NCBI GenBank assembly: GCA_938021685.1
Contig: CALIFM010000076.1
Coordinates: 1 to 18,270, forward strand
Reading direction: 5' to 3'
Length of the DNA: 18,270 nt
Origin: an uncultured Gammaproteobacteria bacterium
GTDB lineage: Bacteria > Pseudomonadota > Gammaproteobacteria > Arenicellales > Poriferihabitantaceae
Below the pieces are notes generated by a model. It searched no databases. It worked only from the letters and a program-made list of their open reading frames with translations, and was not told the DNA's origin. Positions 1 to 6,825 of the stretch are shown here, piece by piece. A program made the translations under genes and the position numbers. Positions within the stretch are counted from its first letter, which is position 1. Each line of letters begins with the position of its first letter.

Positions 1-1081
1 CAGCACGCGGATAGGCACCTAGCACGCGAAAAAAATCAGACTCTTTTTCAAGTGCCTGCAAAGCATCAACTACATTTTTATCAACTTGGTGGCCTTCGAT
101 ATCAATGAAAAACATGTAATCCCATTTTTTGCTTTTTGCAGGCCTCGACTCAATACGTAGCATACTGATTCCGTGCGCATCCAGCGGCTTTAGCAAAGCA
201 AACAAGCCACCGGGCCTGTTGGCACAAGAGATAAGCAAGCTAGTTTTATCGTACCCACTCGGCAGTACATCGTCTTTCGACAGCACCAAGAAACGAGTCG
301 TGTTTTCTGCTTCGTCTTCAATATTGCGAGCCGCAACAGTTAACTTATACTGCACCGCTGCCACTTCCCCAGCAATCGCCGCTGCGTCTTTATGCTGCGC
401 CGCTGTTTTCGCTGCAACCGCGTTACTAGCAACCGAGATCACTTCTGCATGCGGTAAATGTTGTAACAACCAATTGCGGCATTGCGCTAGCGACTGAGCA
501 TGCGAATACACACGTTTTATTGTGCTCTTATCTTCGCTATGAGCCAGTAAAAACTGATGCACCGGCAAATAAATTTCGCCGCTGATCTTACAGTTAGATT
601 CGAGCAAGCAATCTGCTGTAGTGGAGATACCTCCTTCAGTCGAATTTTCAATGGGAACCACACCGTAATTAGCCGTGCCACTGGCCACCGCACGAAAGAC
701 TTCTTCAATGCGAGGCAAACCGACAACATCCACGCTAGAGCCAAATTGTTTTTTAGCTGCAATTTCTGAAAACGTGCCCTCGGGCCCTAACACTGCAACG
801 CTTAGACGTGCTTCAGCACCGCGACTGATCGACATGATTTCACGAAACAAAGCATCAATCTGCTCACTGCTGACGGCACCGGCATTTTGCTCTTTTAACC
901 GGCGCAGCACCTGTGCTTCGCGCTCAGGGCGATAAATCAACGCCTGCTCACCGTCTTGCTGTTGTTTGATTTCACCGATTTGCTTGGCCAGCTCAATGCG
1001 CTTGTTAACCAGCGTTAATAGTTCGCTGTCCAAGGCATCAATCTGCTGGCGCACGCTTTCTAAGGAAGGACTTTTGCTCAT
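1..1081 (-). CDS. pheA: Chorismate mutase / prephenate dehydratase (P-protein), 3' end cut by window edge
   Basis: Bifunctional cytoplasmic enzyme of phenylalanine synthesis: chorismate to prephenate, then to phenylpyruvate. I translated the minus strand from the ATG at 1081; the frame stays open for 360 codons to the edge. Residues 1-90 are an AroQ-type chorismate mutase helix bundle, with Arg11, Arg28 and Lys39 where the active site needs them. Residues 93-270 are the prephenate dehydratase domain, with PIENSTEGG near 143-151 and the catalytic Thr-Arg-Phe at 262-264. Residues 280-360 are an ACT domain with NRPGGLF and ESRP, the phenylalanine-binding motifs, so feedback inhibition is expected. 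Family proteins run about 360-390 residues, so little is missing. No strong Shine-Dalgarno is visible; the gene starts 24 bp after the gyrA stop and is probably cotranscribed with it. Confidence 0.96.
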   Translation of the reverse strand, partial: MSKSPSLESVRQQIDALDSELLTLVNKRIELAKQIGEIKQQQDGEQALIYRPEREAQVLRRLKEQNAGAVSSEQIDALFREIMSISRGAEARLSVAVLGPEGTFSEIAAKKQFGSSVDVVGLPRIEEVFRAVASGTANYGVVPIENSTEGGISTTADCLLESNCKISGEIYLPVHQFLLAHSEDKSTIKRVYSHAQSLAQCRNWLLQHLPHAEVISVASNAVAAKTAAQHKDAAAIAGEVAAVQYKLTVAARNIEDEAENTTRFLVLSKDDVLPSGYDKTSLLISCANRPGGLFALLKPLDAHGISMLRIESRPAKSKKWDYMFFIDIEGHQVDKNVVDALQALEKESDFFRVLGAYPRA

Positions 1082-1105
1082 GGGCTTTAGAATCAATCGA
1101 CCGCG

Positions 1106-3805
1106 CTACTCTTCTTCACTCTTATCATTGGCAGCAGTATCGGCCACCCCATCACTTTCAGTTGAGGCATCACCTACTTCTTGCTCATCAGCAGTCATCT
1201 CATCAGTTTCGTCGTCATCTGATTCATCCACCCGACCTACTGAAACTAGCTTTTCACCTTGATCAAGTGAAATCACTTTCACACCTTGAGTATTACGCCC
1301 TTGTTGCGATATTTCATTAGCGCGCGTACGAATCAACACCCCTCCATCAGTAATCATCATCACTTCATCCGAGATGCCGATCAAGCAAGCATTCACCAGC
1401 AATCCATTGCGTTCTGAAGACTTAATCGCAATCACGCCCTGCCCACCGCGACGATGCACAGGAAACTCATCAATCGCCGTACGCTTACCATAACCCATCT
1501 CAGAGCACACCAATATTGTTTGCTCGGCAGATAAAGCATCGCCATCAGCTTCAGCGCTCTCATCATTAGCAGATTCAGCACTAGGCAAAATAAGCATAGA
1601 AATAAGCTGAAACTCATCATCCATACGAATACCACGCACACCACGAGCCGTACGCCCCATTGAACGCGCATCGGACTCACGAAATCGCACCGCCTTACCT
1701 GACGAACTGACCAGCATTATGTCTTGAGCACCATCAGTCAGCGCCACCTGTAGCAATTCATCACCCTCGTCTAAGCTTAAGGCAATGATTCCACCAGCAC
1801 GTGGGCGTGAATAATCCATCAAAGCGCTTTTCTTGACCGTGCCTTTACGAGTAGCCATCACGATAAATTGATCTTCTCGAAATTCTTGAATAGGTAGCAC
1901 CGCCGTAATTTTTTCGTCAGCCTCCAGCGGCAATAAATTAACCAAAGGCTTGCCACGCGAGCTACGGCTGACAATGGGTAATTGGAACACCTTCAACCAG
2001 TACACTTTACCTTCACTTGAAAAGCACAACACCGTGTCGTGGGTGTTGGCCACAAACATACGACTGACAAAATCTTCTTCCTTGTTTTTAGCCGCCATTT
2101 TGCCTCGGCCGCCGCGTTTTTGCGCACGGTACTCCGTCACCGGCTGCGCTTTGGCATAGCCCGTATGTGAAATCGTCACCACCACGTCTTCTGGCGCAAT
2201 CAAATCCTGCATGGATATATCTACCGCACCTTCGGTAATCTCGGTGCGCCGTGCATCGCCGTATTGGTCTTTAATTTCTTGCAGCTCCGCTTTAATGTCG
2301 GCCACCAAACGGCTGGGGTCTTCTAAAATTTGCAGTAAATCCAAAATGCTTTCAATAATGTCAGCATATTCAGCACGAATCTTGTCTTGCTCAAGCCCCG
2401 TTAAACGATGCAAGCGCAGATCAAGTATGGCCTGCACTTGCTCAGGCGACAACTGATACATGCCGTCGTGCAAACCGTAATGATCCTCTAAGCCTTGTGG
2501 CCGCGACAACTTAGCATCACCGCGCTCTAACATGGTTTTAACGATACCTGGCTGCCAAGTGCGCGCCAGCATTTGCTCTTTTGCCTCAGCAGGTGAAGCC
2601 GCTTTTTTAATCAGCGCAATCACCTCATCGATATTAGCTAGGGCTACTGCTAAGCCTTCCAAGATGTGTGCACGAACACGAGCCTTTTTCAGGTCATAAA
2701 TAGTACGCCGGGTGACCACTTCACGACGATGCCGTAAAAAGGCTTGCAACATATCTTTGAGATTAAACAAACGCGGCTGATTGTTCTCCAACGCCACCAT
2801 ATTGATGCCAAACACCGTTTGCATCTGGGTTTGTTTAAACAAGTTATTCAGCAGCACATCGGACTGCTCGCCGCGTTTAAGCTCAATGACCATGCGCATG
2901 CCGTCCTTATCGGACTCATCGCGAATTGCACTGATACCTTCAATCTGTTTGTTGCGCACCAACTGAGCGATCTTTTCCATGGTGCGCGCTTTATTCACTT
3001 GATACGGTAATTCATTAACAACAATAGACTCCTTGCCAGTTTTCTCATCCACCTCAACCGTGGTGCGCGAGCGGATATATACCCGACCACGACCTGTCTC
3101 ATACGCTTCGCGAATGCCGGCCGTACCCACAATAATGCCGTGTGTAGGGAAATCCGGACCTGGAATGTGCTCCATCAACTCAGCAGTGGTGATATCTTCA
3201 TTGTCGATCAACGCCAAGCAAGCATTAATAGTTTCGTTTAAGTTATGCGGCGCAATGTTGGTGGCCATACCCACCGCAATACCAGCCGAACCATTAACCA
3301 ACAAGGCCGGAATCTTAGTGGGCAACACTAAGGGTTGCGTTTCTGTCTCGTCGTAGTTGGGACCAAAATCGACGGTGTCTTTGCCTAAATCGGCCAGCAA
3401 CTCTTGCGAAATTTTTGCCAAACGAATCTCGGTATAACGCATAGCTGCAGGCGCATCGCCGTCTACAGAACCAAAGTTACCTTGACCATCTATTAGCGGA
3501 TAACGCATAGAGAAATCTTGCGCTAAACGTACAATGGTGTCATACACAGCCGTATCGCCATGCGGGTGATACTTACCAATCACGTCACCCACGATGCGAG
3601 CAGATTTTTTATAAGCTTTATTCCAATCAACGCCCAGCTCATCCATGGCATACAAAACACGGCGATGCACAGGCTTTAGACCATCACGCACATCAGGCAA
3701 TGCACGACCGACAATAACGCTCATGGCGTAATCCAAATACGATTGACGCATTTCCTGCTCGATGTTGGCAGACATCATCTCTTTGGCAATCAACTGTTCA
3801 GTCAT
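1106..3805 (-). CDS. gyrA: DNA gyrase subunit A
   Basis: Breakage-reunion subunit of gyrase (A2B2), which introduces negative supercoils. The 899-residue protein has the winged-helix/tower N-terminal part with catalytic Tyr124 in AAMRYTE (E. coli Tyr122). The quinolone-resistance region reads HGDTAVYD, with Thr85 at the E. coli Ser83 position and Asp89 at Asp87. The GyrA box QKRGGRG is at 562-568 and opens the DNA-wrapping beta-pinwheel. Alignment by eye to E. coli is offset by two residues throughout, which supports the ATG at 3805. Compared with E. coli it has an acidic insertion at about 742-762 between pinwheel blades. It ends in a long Asp/Glu-rich tail, as in other gammaproteobacterial GyrA. 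The spacing to pheA suggests cotranscription. I see no strong Shine-Dalgarno. Confidence 0.98.
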   Translation of the reverse strand: MTEQLIAKEMMSANIEQEMRQSYLDYAMSVIVGRALPDVRDGLKPVHRRVLYAMDELGVDWNKAYKKSARIVGDVIGKYHPHGDTAVYDTIVRLAQDFSMRYPLIDGQGNFGSVDGDAPAAMRYTEIRLAKISQELLADLGKDTVDFGPNYDETETQPLVLPTKIPALLVNGSAGIAVGMATNIAPHNLNETINACLALIDNEDITTAELMEHIPGPDFPTHGIIVGTAGIREAYETGRGRVYIRSRTTVEVDEKTGKESIVVNELPYQVNKARTMEKIAQLVRNKQIEGISAIRDESDKDGMRMVIELKRGEQSDVLLNNLFKQTQMQTVFGINMVALENNQPRLFNLKDMLQAFLRHRREVVTRRTIYDLKKARVRAHILEGLAVALANIDEVIALIKKAASPAEAKEQMLARTWQPGIVKTMLERGDAKLSRPQGLEDHYGLHDGMYQLSPEQVQAILDLRLHRLTGLEQDKIRAEYADIIESILDLLQILEDPSRLVADIKAELQEIKDQYGDARRTEITEGAVDISMQDLIAPEDVVVTISHTGYAKAQPVTEYRAQKRGGRGKMAAKNKEEDFVSRMFVANTHDTVLCFSSEGKVYWLKVFQLPIVSRSSRGKPLVNLLPLEADEKITAVLPIQEFREDQFIVMATRKGTVKKSALMDYSRPRAGGIIALSLDEGDELLQVALTDGAQDIMLVSSSGKAVRFRESDARSMGRTARGVRGIRMDDEFQLISMLILPSAESANDESAEADGDALSAEQTILVCSEMGYGKRTAIDEFPVHRRGGQGVIAIKSSERNGLLVNACLIGISDEVMMITDGGVLIRTRANEISQQGRNTQGVKVISLDQGEKLVSVGRVDESDDDETDEMTADEQEVGDASTESDGVADTAANDKSEEE

Positions 3806-4068
3806 ATCGGGTTTGTTTTACTAAGTTAAATAATGCAATTTAAAGGTACTTCGCAAGCACCTAGGCAAATCAAAAAAGGCCAGACAAACCTGCTCAAAAG
3901 CTTTGAAAAACAACAAATACGGGCTTATAAAAATGCAACTTGATCATGGCTTTGTCCACAAGCTGAATATTAGCATAACCAGGGCAAATACACACTCTAT
4001 ATACCGCGATTAATACCGTATAATTGGTGTATGAATTAATTAATAAAACTGAATTTTTTTACTAGATA
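3806..4068. promoter_or_regulatory. Divergent intergenic region between gyrA and the Sel1-repeat gene
   Basis: This AT-rich 263-bp stretch separates two divergent genes and must hold both promoters. On the plus side a perfect TATAAT lies at 4019-4024. On the minus side I found only weak gyrA candidates, such as TAATAT after a TG dinucleotide (about 3967-3972) and several poor -35/-10 pairs, so I do not choose one. A DnaA-box-like TTGTCCACA is at 3952-3960. A small inverted repeat, TCAAA-AGC-TTTGA, is near 3894-3906. No open reading frame of note is present. Confidence 0.6.
4019..4024 (+). promoter_or_regulatory. Likely -10 box of the Sel1-repeat gene
   Basis: Perfect TATAAT 44 bases before the ATG at 4069. 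The -35 region at 16-18 bp spacing (around 3995-4002, CTCTATAT) is a poor match to TTGACA, so the promoter may be weak or activator-dependent. Transcription would begin near 4031, giving a 5' leader of about 38 nt with no clear Shine-Dalgarno. Confidence 0.5.
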
Positions 4069-5025
4069 ATGCGCCCTTTAATCTTGCTGCTTTTTGCCGC
4101 CTTTTTTACGCTACATTCGCCAATAATTTTGGCAAAAACAGAGTATGAAAAAGGCCTCGAAGCCTACAAAAACGAAGACTATGATGATGCGCGGGACCAT
4201 TGGGAAGAAGCGGCTAATGATGGCAACTTAAACGCTGCTTACAATCTCGGAATATTATATTCAAAAGGGCTTGGCGGCCCAAAAGATGCTTCCAAAGCAG
4301 TAGCACTATTTAAACCAACAGCCGAGGCTGGCTTGGCTAGCGCACAGCACAACTTGGCGCTGGCTTATTATTTCGGCAAAGGTATTAAGCAAGACTTTGA
4401 ACGCGCCAAAATTTGGTGGACCCGTGCTGCACATCAAGATCACGCTCAAGCACAATTCAATTTAGCGACCCTACTTTGGAATGGCAACGGCACCACCCAA
4501 AATCCAGATCAAGACAAAGCACTAAAATGGTTTCGTAAAGCTGAAAAGGCCGGGCATAAAAAAGCAGCTGCGTTTTTAACCAAAGCATTTAGCCCTTCAC
4601 TAGCAAATAGCGCTGAAGCAGCTTCCGAGCAAGCTAATCAGAACACCAACAAAGGAGAAGCTAGCTCTAGCAAGGAACTTGATCAAACATTGCAACTTGC
4701 GCGGCAGGCCCAAACCCAAAAAGATTACGCCAATGCTTTCAAACACTGGTCTGTTGCAGCTGAACAAAACAGCGCTGAAGCACAATACCAATTAGCTCAA
4801 TTATATGAAAAAGGTTTAGGTGTAGAAGCAAACCCTGAACGCGCTTTTAACCTCATCAATGATAGCGCTAAAAGCGGACAACCTCAGGCGCAGTTTGCCT
4901 TAGGCCAGTATTACGTCGAAGGCACACAAGTGCCGCAGAATAAAACATTAGCCTTGTATTGGATACAATCTGCAGCCGACCAAAATCATTTACAAGCCAA
5001 AGACTACCTTGATCAGTTGCGCTAA
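4069..5025 (+). CDS. Secreted Sel1-like repeat (TPR-family) protein
   Basis: A 318-residue protein of unknown exact role. Residues 1-22 form a signal peptide (Arg2, hydrophobic stretch, ILA|K site), so the mature protein is probably periplasmic. The rest is alpha-alpha Sel1-like repeats, a solenoid usually used for protein contacts. Block one (24-174) has a leading half-repeat, DYDDARDHWEEAA, followed by repeats starting near 54, 90 and 126. A Ser/Ala/Asn-rich linker spans about 175-205. Block two (207-318) starts with a similar half-repeat, DYANAFKHWSVAA, then repeats near 236 and 272. Hallmarks such as LGILYSKGLG, LALAYYFGKG and LAQLYEKGLG are clear. The ATG at 4069 is the only start giving the signal peptide. 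It stands alone, divergent from gyrA. No catalytic motif is visible. Confidence 0.9.
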   Translation: MRPLILLLFAAFFTLHSPIILAKTEYEKGLEAYKNEDYDDARDHWEEAANDGNLNAAYNLGILYSKGLGGPKDASKAVALFKPTAEAGLASAQHNLALAYYFGKGIKQDFERAKIWWTRAAHQDHAQAQFNLATLLWNGNGTTQNPDQDKALKWFRKAEKAGHKKAAAFLTKAFSPSLANSAEAASEQANQNTNKGEASSSKELDQTLQLARQAQTQKDYANAFKHWSVAAEQNSAEAQYQLAQLYEKGLGVEANPERAFNLINDSAKSGQPQAQFALGQYYVEGTQVPQNKTLALYWIQSAADQNHLQAKDYLDQLR

Positions 5026-5392
5026 GTATAAAAAGCCCAGCAAAAATGCGCAGCCCAGCTATAGGCAGCATTATTACAATCTTAAACCTTTTCAAAAGAC
5101 ACTCAAGAATCAGAAGAAGCCGTTCACAAAACACAATAACACTAAAAACGAAAGATGTGCTTCGAACTTCTGGCGAAGCGTGTTAAGATGACCGACCTTT
5201 TTTCGCTCAAGTTTCGGTTTTATGCATGGCTCATCTTTATTCAGCGTTCTCATTACGAATGAATTACGTTGTCTAGATTAAGCGTAGCACTAGTCACATA
5301 CCTTAACGAAATTCAGCATGGTAATACTATAATTAGCTCACAAACAAAGCACATACCAATAAAAAAACATATCAAATAATAAGCTAATTGCC
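5026..5392. other. 367-bp non-coding stretch upstream of the M23 peptidase gene
   Basis: No convincing gene. It contains an 8-bp direct repeat (AGCCCAGC near 5034 and 5051) and a hairpin with stem GCTTCG/CGAAGC (5159-5164 with 5174-5179, 9-nt loop). About 18 nt after the hairpin is a T-run (5198-5203). A second longer-loop pairing, ACCGA (5191-5195) with TCGGT (5214-5218), is possible. Two copies of ATTACG about 11 bp apart lie near 5252-5268. The M23 promoter probably lies at the right end. Whether the hairpins end Sel1 transcription or belong to a small RNA cannot be decided by eye. Confidence 0.5.
5328..5333 (+). promoter_or_regulatory. Likely -10 box for the M23 peptidase-bactofilin operon
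   Basis: Perfect TATAAT 59 bases before the M23 ATG. The best upstream partner is TTAACG at 5303-5308 with a long 19-bp spacer; at 17 bp the hexamer is AACGAA. The -35 is therefore weak. The expected leader is about 50 nt and A-rich, without a strong Shine-Dalgarno. Confidence 0.5.
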
Positions 5393-6460
5393 ATGTCTAA
5401 ACTACGCGAAAATAAAAACAACCAACACTATTTGATCACAATTAGTGATCTAACAAGAACCCGTCATTTTCGTATTTCTAAGCGATTTAAAAGCTTTATC
5501 ATCGCTGCCAGCGCCCTATTAGCACTTGCACTCATCACCAGCAATATCATCGTATTTAATCAGCAAGACACTATTCTATCTGCCAAAGATTTAAATACCT
5601 CATTGGAAGATCATGTGGTCGACATCTCGGAGAAGAACTCAAACCTTTCTGAAGTATTGCAACGGCATAGCAAAACGCTAACCAATATCAGCGAACAAAT
5701 TGCCAACATTGAGCAAATAAGCGGCGTGAACTCCAACATTAACAGCTCAATCACTGAGCGATTGATGGAAATCTCAAACTACTACAACGCTAAAGAAGAT
5801 GACTTTAACGCGCTTGATGATCGTGTAGTGCAGATTGAATCCACCATGGGCATGGCCGCCAGCAAAAGCTCAACCGAAAGCGAAGCGATCGCCAAGCGTA
5901 TTGAGCTGTTAACTATTAACGTCAATCAAGAAAAAATATTGCACGATAATATTCCTAATGGCTACCCTATTCGTAACTTAGGCATTACCAGTAAATTCGG
6001 CAAACGCAGGCACCCAATCACCAAACAAAAAAGCTTTCATAATGGCTTGGACCTCAGAGCCAAGCTCAACACTAATGTTTATGCAACTGCTGATGGCATT
6101 GTCAGAGATGCCTCTCGGGACAAATTCAGTGGCAAACGTCTAATGATTGCTCATAATTTTGGCTTTGAAACTCGCTACGCACACTTAGACAAAATGACCG
6201 TCGAACGCGGCGATATAGTACAAAAAGGTGACTTGATAGGCTTGTCTGGTAATTCAGGCCGCAGTAGTGGCCCGCATTTACACTATGAAGTACGCTACCT
6301 AGGCAGATCGCTTGATCCCGAGCACTTTGTAAAATGGGAGTTTGGCTCCAATGATATATTCACTAACGTGAGGGAAATAAAATGGGATTCTTTAATAAGT
6401 CTGATAAACAAACAAATAACACGACCAACACTACAGTTATCTCAGCTGGAACAACAGTAA
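5393..6460 (+). CDS. Membrane-anchored M23 (LytM-type) peptidoglycan endopeptidase
   Basis: A 355-residue inner-membrane protein. Residues 1-33 are basic and cytoplasmic, 34-55 form one transmembrane helix, 60-180 are a polar, probably coiled-coil periplasmic stalk, and 187-315 are an M23 peptidase domain. The zinc and catalytic residues look intact: HNGLD (His216, Asp220), RYAH (His264) and HLHYE (His295, His297). It should therefore be an active zinc endopeptidase cutting peptide crosslinks in the murein, unlike degenerate activators such as EnvC or NlpD. The last 26 codons overlap the bactofilin gene in another frame, so the two are cotranscribed. M23-bactofilin pairs are a recurring arrangement in bacteria, as with Helicobacter Csd1/CcmA, where they set cell shape. 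The family is certain; the role here is inferred. Confidence 0.93.
   Translation: MSKLRENKNNQHYLITISDLTRTRHFRISKRFKSFIIAASALLALALITSNIIVFNQQDTILSAKDLNTSLEDHVVDISEKNSNLSEVLQRHSKTLTNISEQIANIEQISGVNSNINSSITERLMEISNYYNAKEDDFNALDDRVVQIESTMGMAASKSSTESEAIAKRIELLTINVNQEKILHDNIPNGYPIRNLGITSKFGKRRHPITKQKSFHNGLDLRAKLNTNVYATADGIVRDASRDKFSGKRLMIAHNFGFETRYAHLDKMTVERGDIVQKGDLIGLSGNSGRSSGPHLHYEVRYLGRSLDPEHFVKWEFGSNDIFTNVREIKWDSLISLINKQITRPTLQLSQLEQQ
6371..6375 (+). promoter_or_regulatory. Ribosome binding site of the bactofilin gene
   Basis: AGGGA lies six bases before the ATG at 6382, inside the M23 coding region. It is the clearest Shine-Dalgarno on this strand and supports a bactofilin start that overlaps the upstream gene by 79 nt. 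Confidence 0.7.
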
Positions 6461-6789
6461 CCGGCTTAATTGATACTACCTGTGCCTTGCATATCGATGG
6501 CAAGCATGATGGGGAAATCAAATCAAACAACCGAGTTAGCATCGGTTCGCAAGGCAATGTTGGCGGCGAGATCACAGCAAAAAACTTAGCCATTACTGGC
6601 ACCTTTGTAGGCACCGCTGATTGTGACCAAGTTGATGTGCTAGAAGGCGGTCAAATGCAAGGCAAAATTATTGCCGACCAGCTCACCATTGATCAAAATT
6701 GTAATTTCGAAGGCGAAAGCGTTAAGCGCTCAGCGGCAAAGATAGCGGCCCCTGCTCCAGTTGCCTCTCTTGCGAAAAAGAAGTCTTAA
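6382..6789 (+). CDS. Bactofilin (polymer-forming cytoskeletal protein)
   Basis: A 135-residue bactofilin, a small beta-helical protein that assembles into filaments without nucleotide and acts as a membrane-associated scaffold, often for murein enzymes. The core at about 18-110 shows the repeating beta-helix pattern and the family signature region HIDGKHDGEI, followed by VSIGSQGNVGGEI and FVGTADCDQVDVLEGG. The start MGFFNKSDK resembles the short N-terminal membrane-targeting sequence of other bactofilins. The tail is Ala/Pro-rich and ends KKKS. The start is fixed by the AGGGA Shine-Dalgarno and by the conserved N-terminus. Its gene overlaps the M23 peptidase, the likely client enzyme, and faces dnaE end to end. 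Family assignment is firm; the partnership is inferred. Confidence 0.93.
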   Translation: MGFFNKSDKQTNNTTNTTVISAGTTVTGLIDTTCALHIDGKHDGEIKSNNRVSIGSQGNVGGEITAKNLAITGTFVGTADCDQVDVLEGGQMQGKIIADQLTIDQNCNFEGESVKRSAAKIAAPAPVASLAKKKS

Positions 6790-6797
6790 ATTCAGTA

Positions 6798-6815
6798 AGC
6801 CTTACATTAAAGGCT
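6798..6815. terminator. Weak possible bidirectional terminator between bactofilin and dnaE
   Basis: In the 36-bp gap between convergent genes, AGCCTT (6798-6803) pairs with AAGGCT (6810-6815) around a six-base loop. On the plus strand GTTTA follows, a short U tract; on the minus strand TACTGAATTT follows. The six-pair stem and poor T-tails make this tentative, but its place is right for ending both transcripts. Confidence 0.35.
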
Positions 6816-6825
6816 GTTTAACGAC

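Noticed and set aside
4868..5134. An 88-codon minus-strand frame overlapping the Sel1 gene end
   Set aside because: Mostly antisense to a clear gene, with Cys/Leu/Arg-rich shadow composition and no family features.
5009..5191. A 60-codon plus-strand frame starting inside the end of the Sel1 gene
   Set aside because: Lys/Asn-rich composition expected of AT-rich non-coding DNA, no ribosome site, no recognisable domain, and it starts within another gene.
5159..5203. Hairpin plus T-run as a classic intrinsic terminator
   Set aside because: The T-run begins about 18 nt after the stem rather than directly after it, so it does not meet the usual form.
6363..6614. An 83-codon minus-strand frame opposite the bactofilin gene
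   Set aside because: Antisense shadow of the M23-bactofilin overlap with no independent support.
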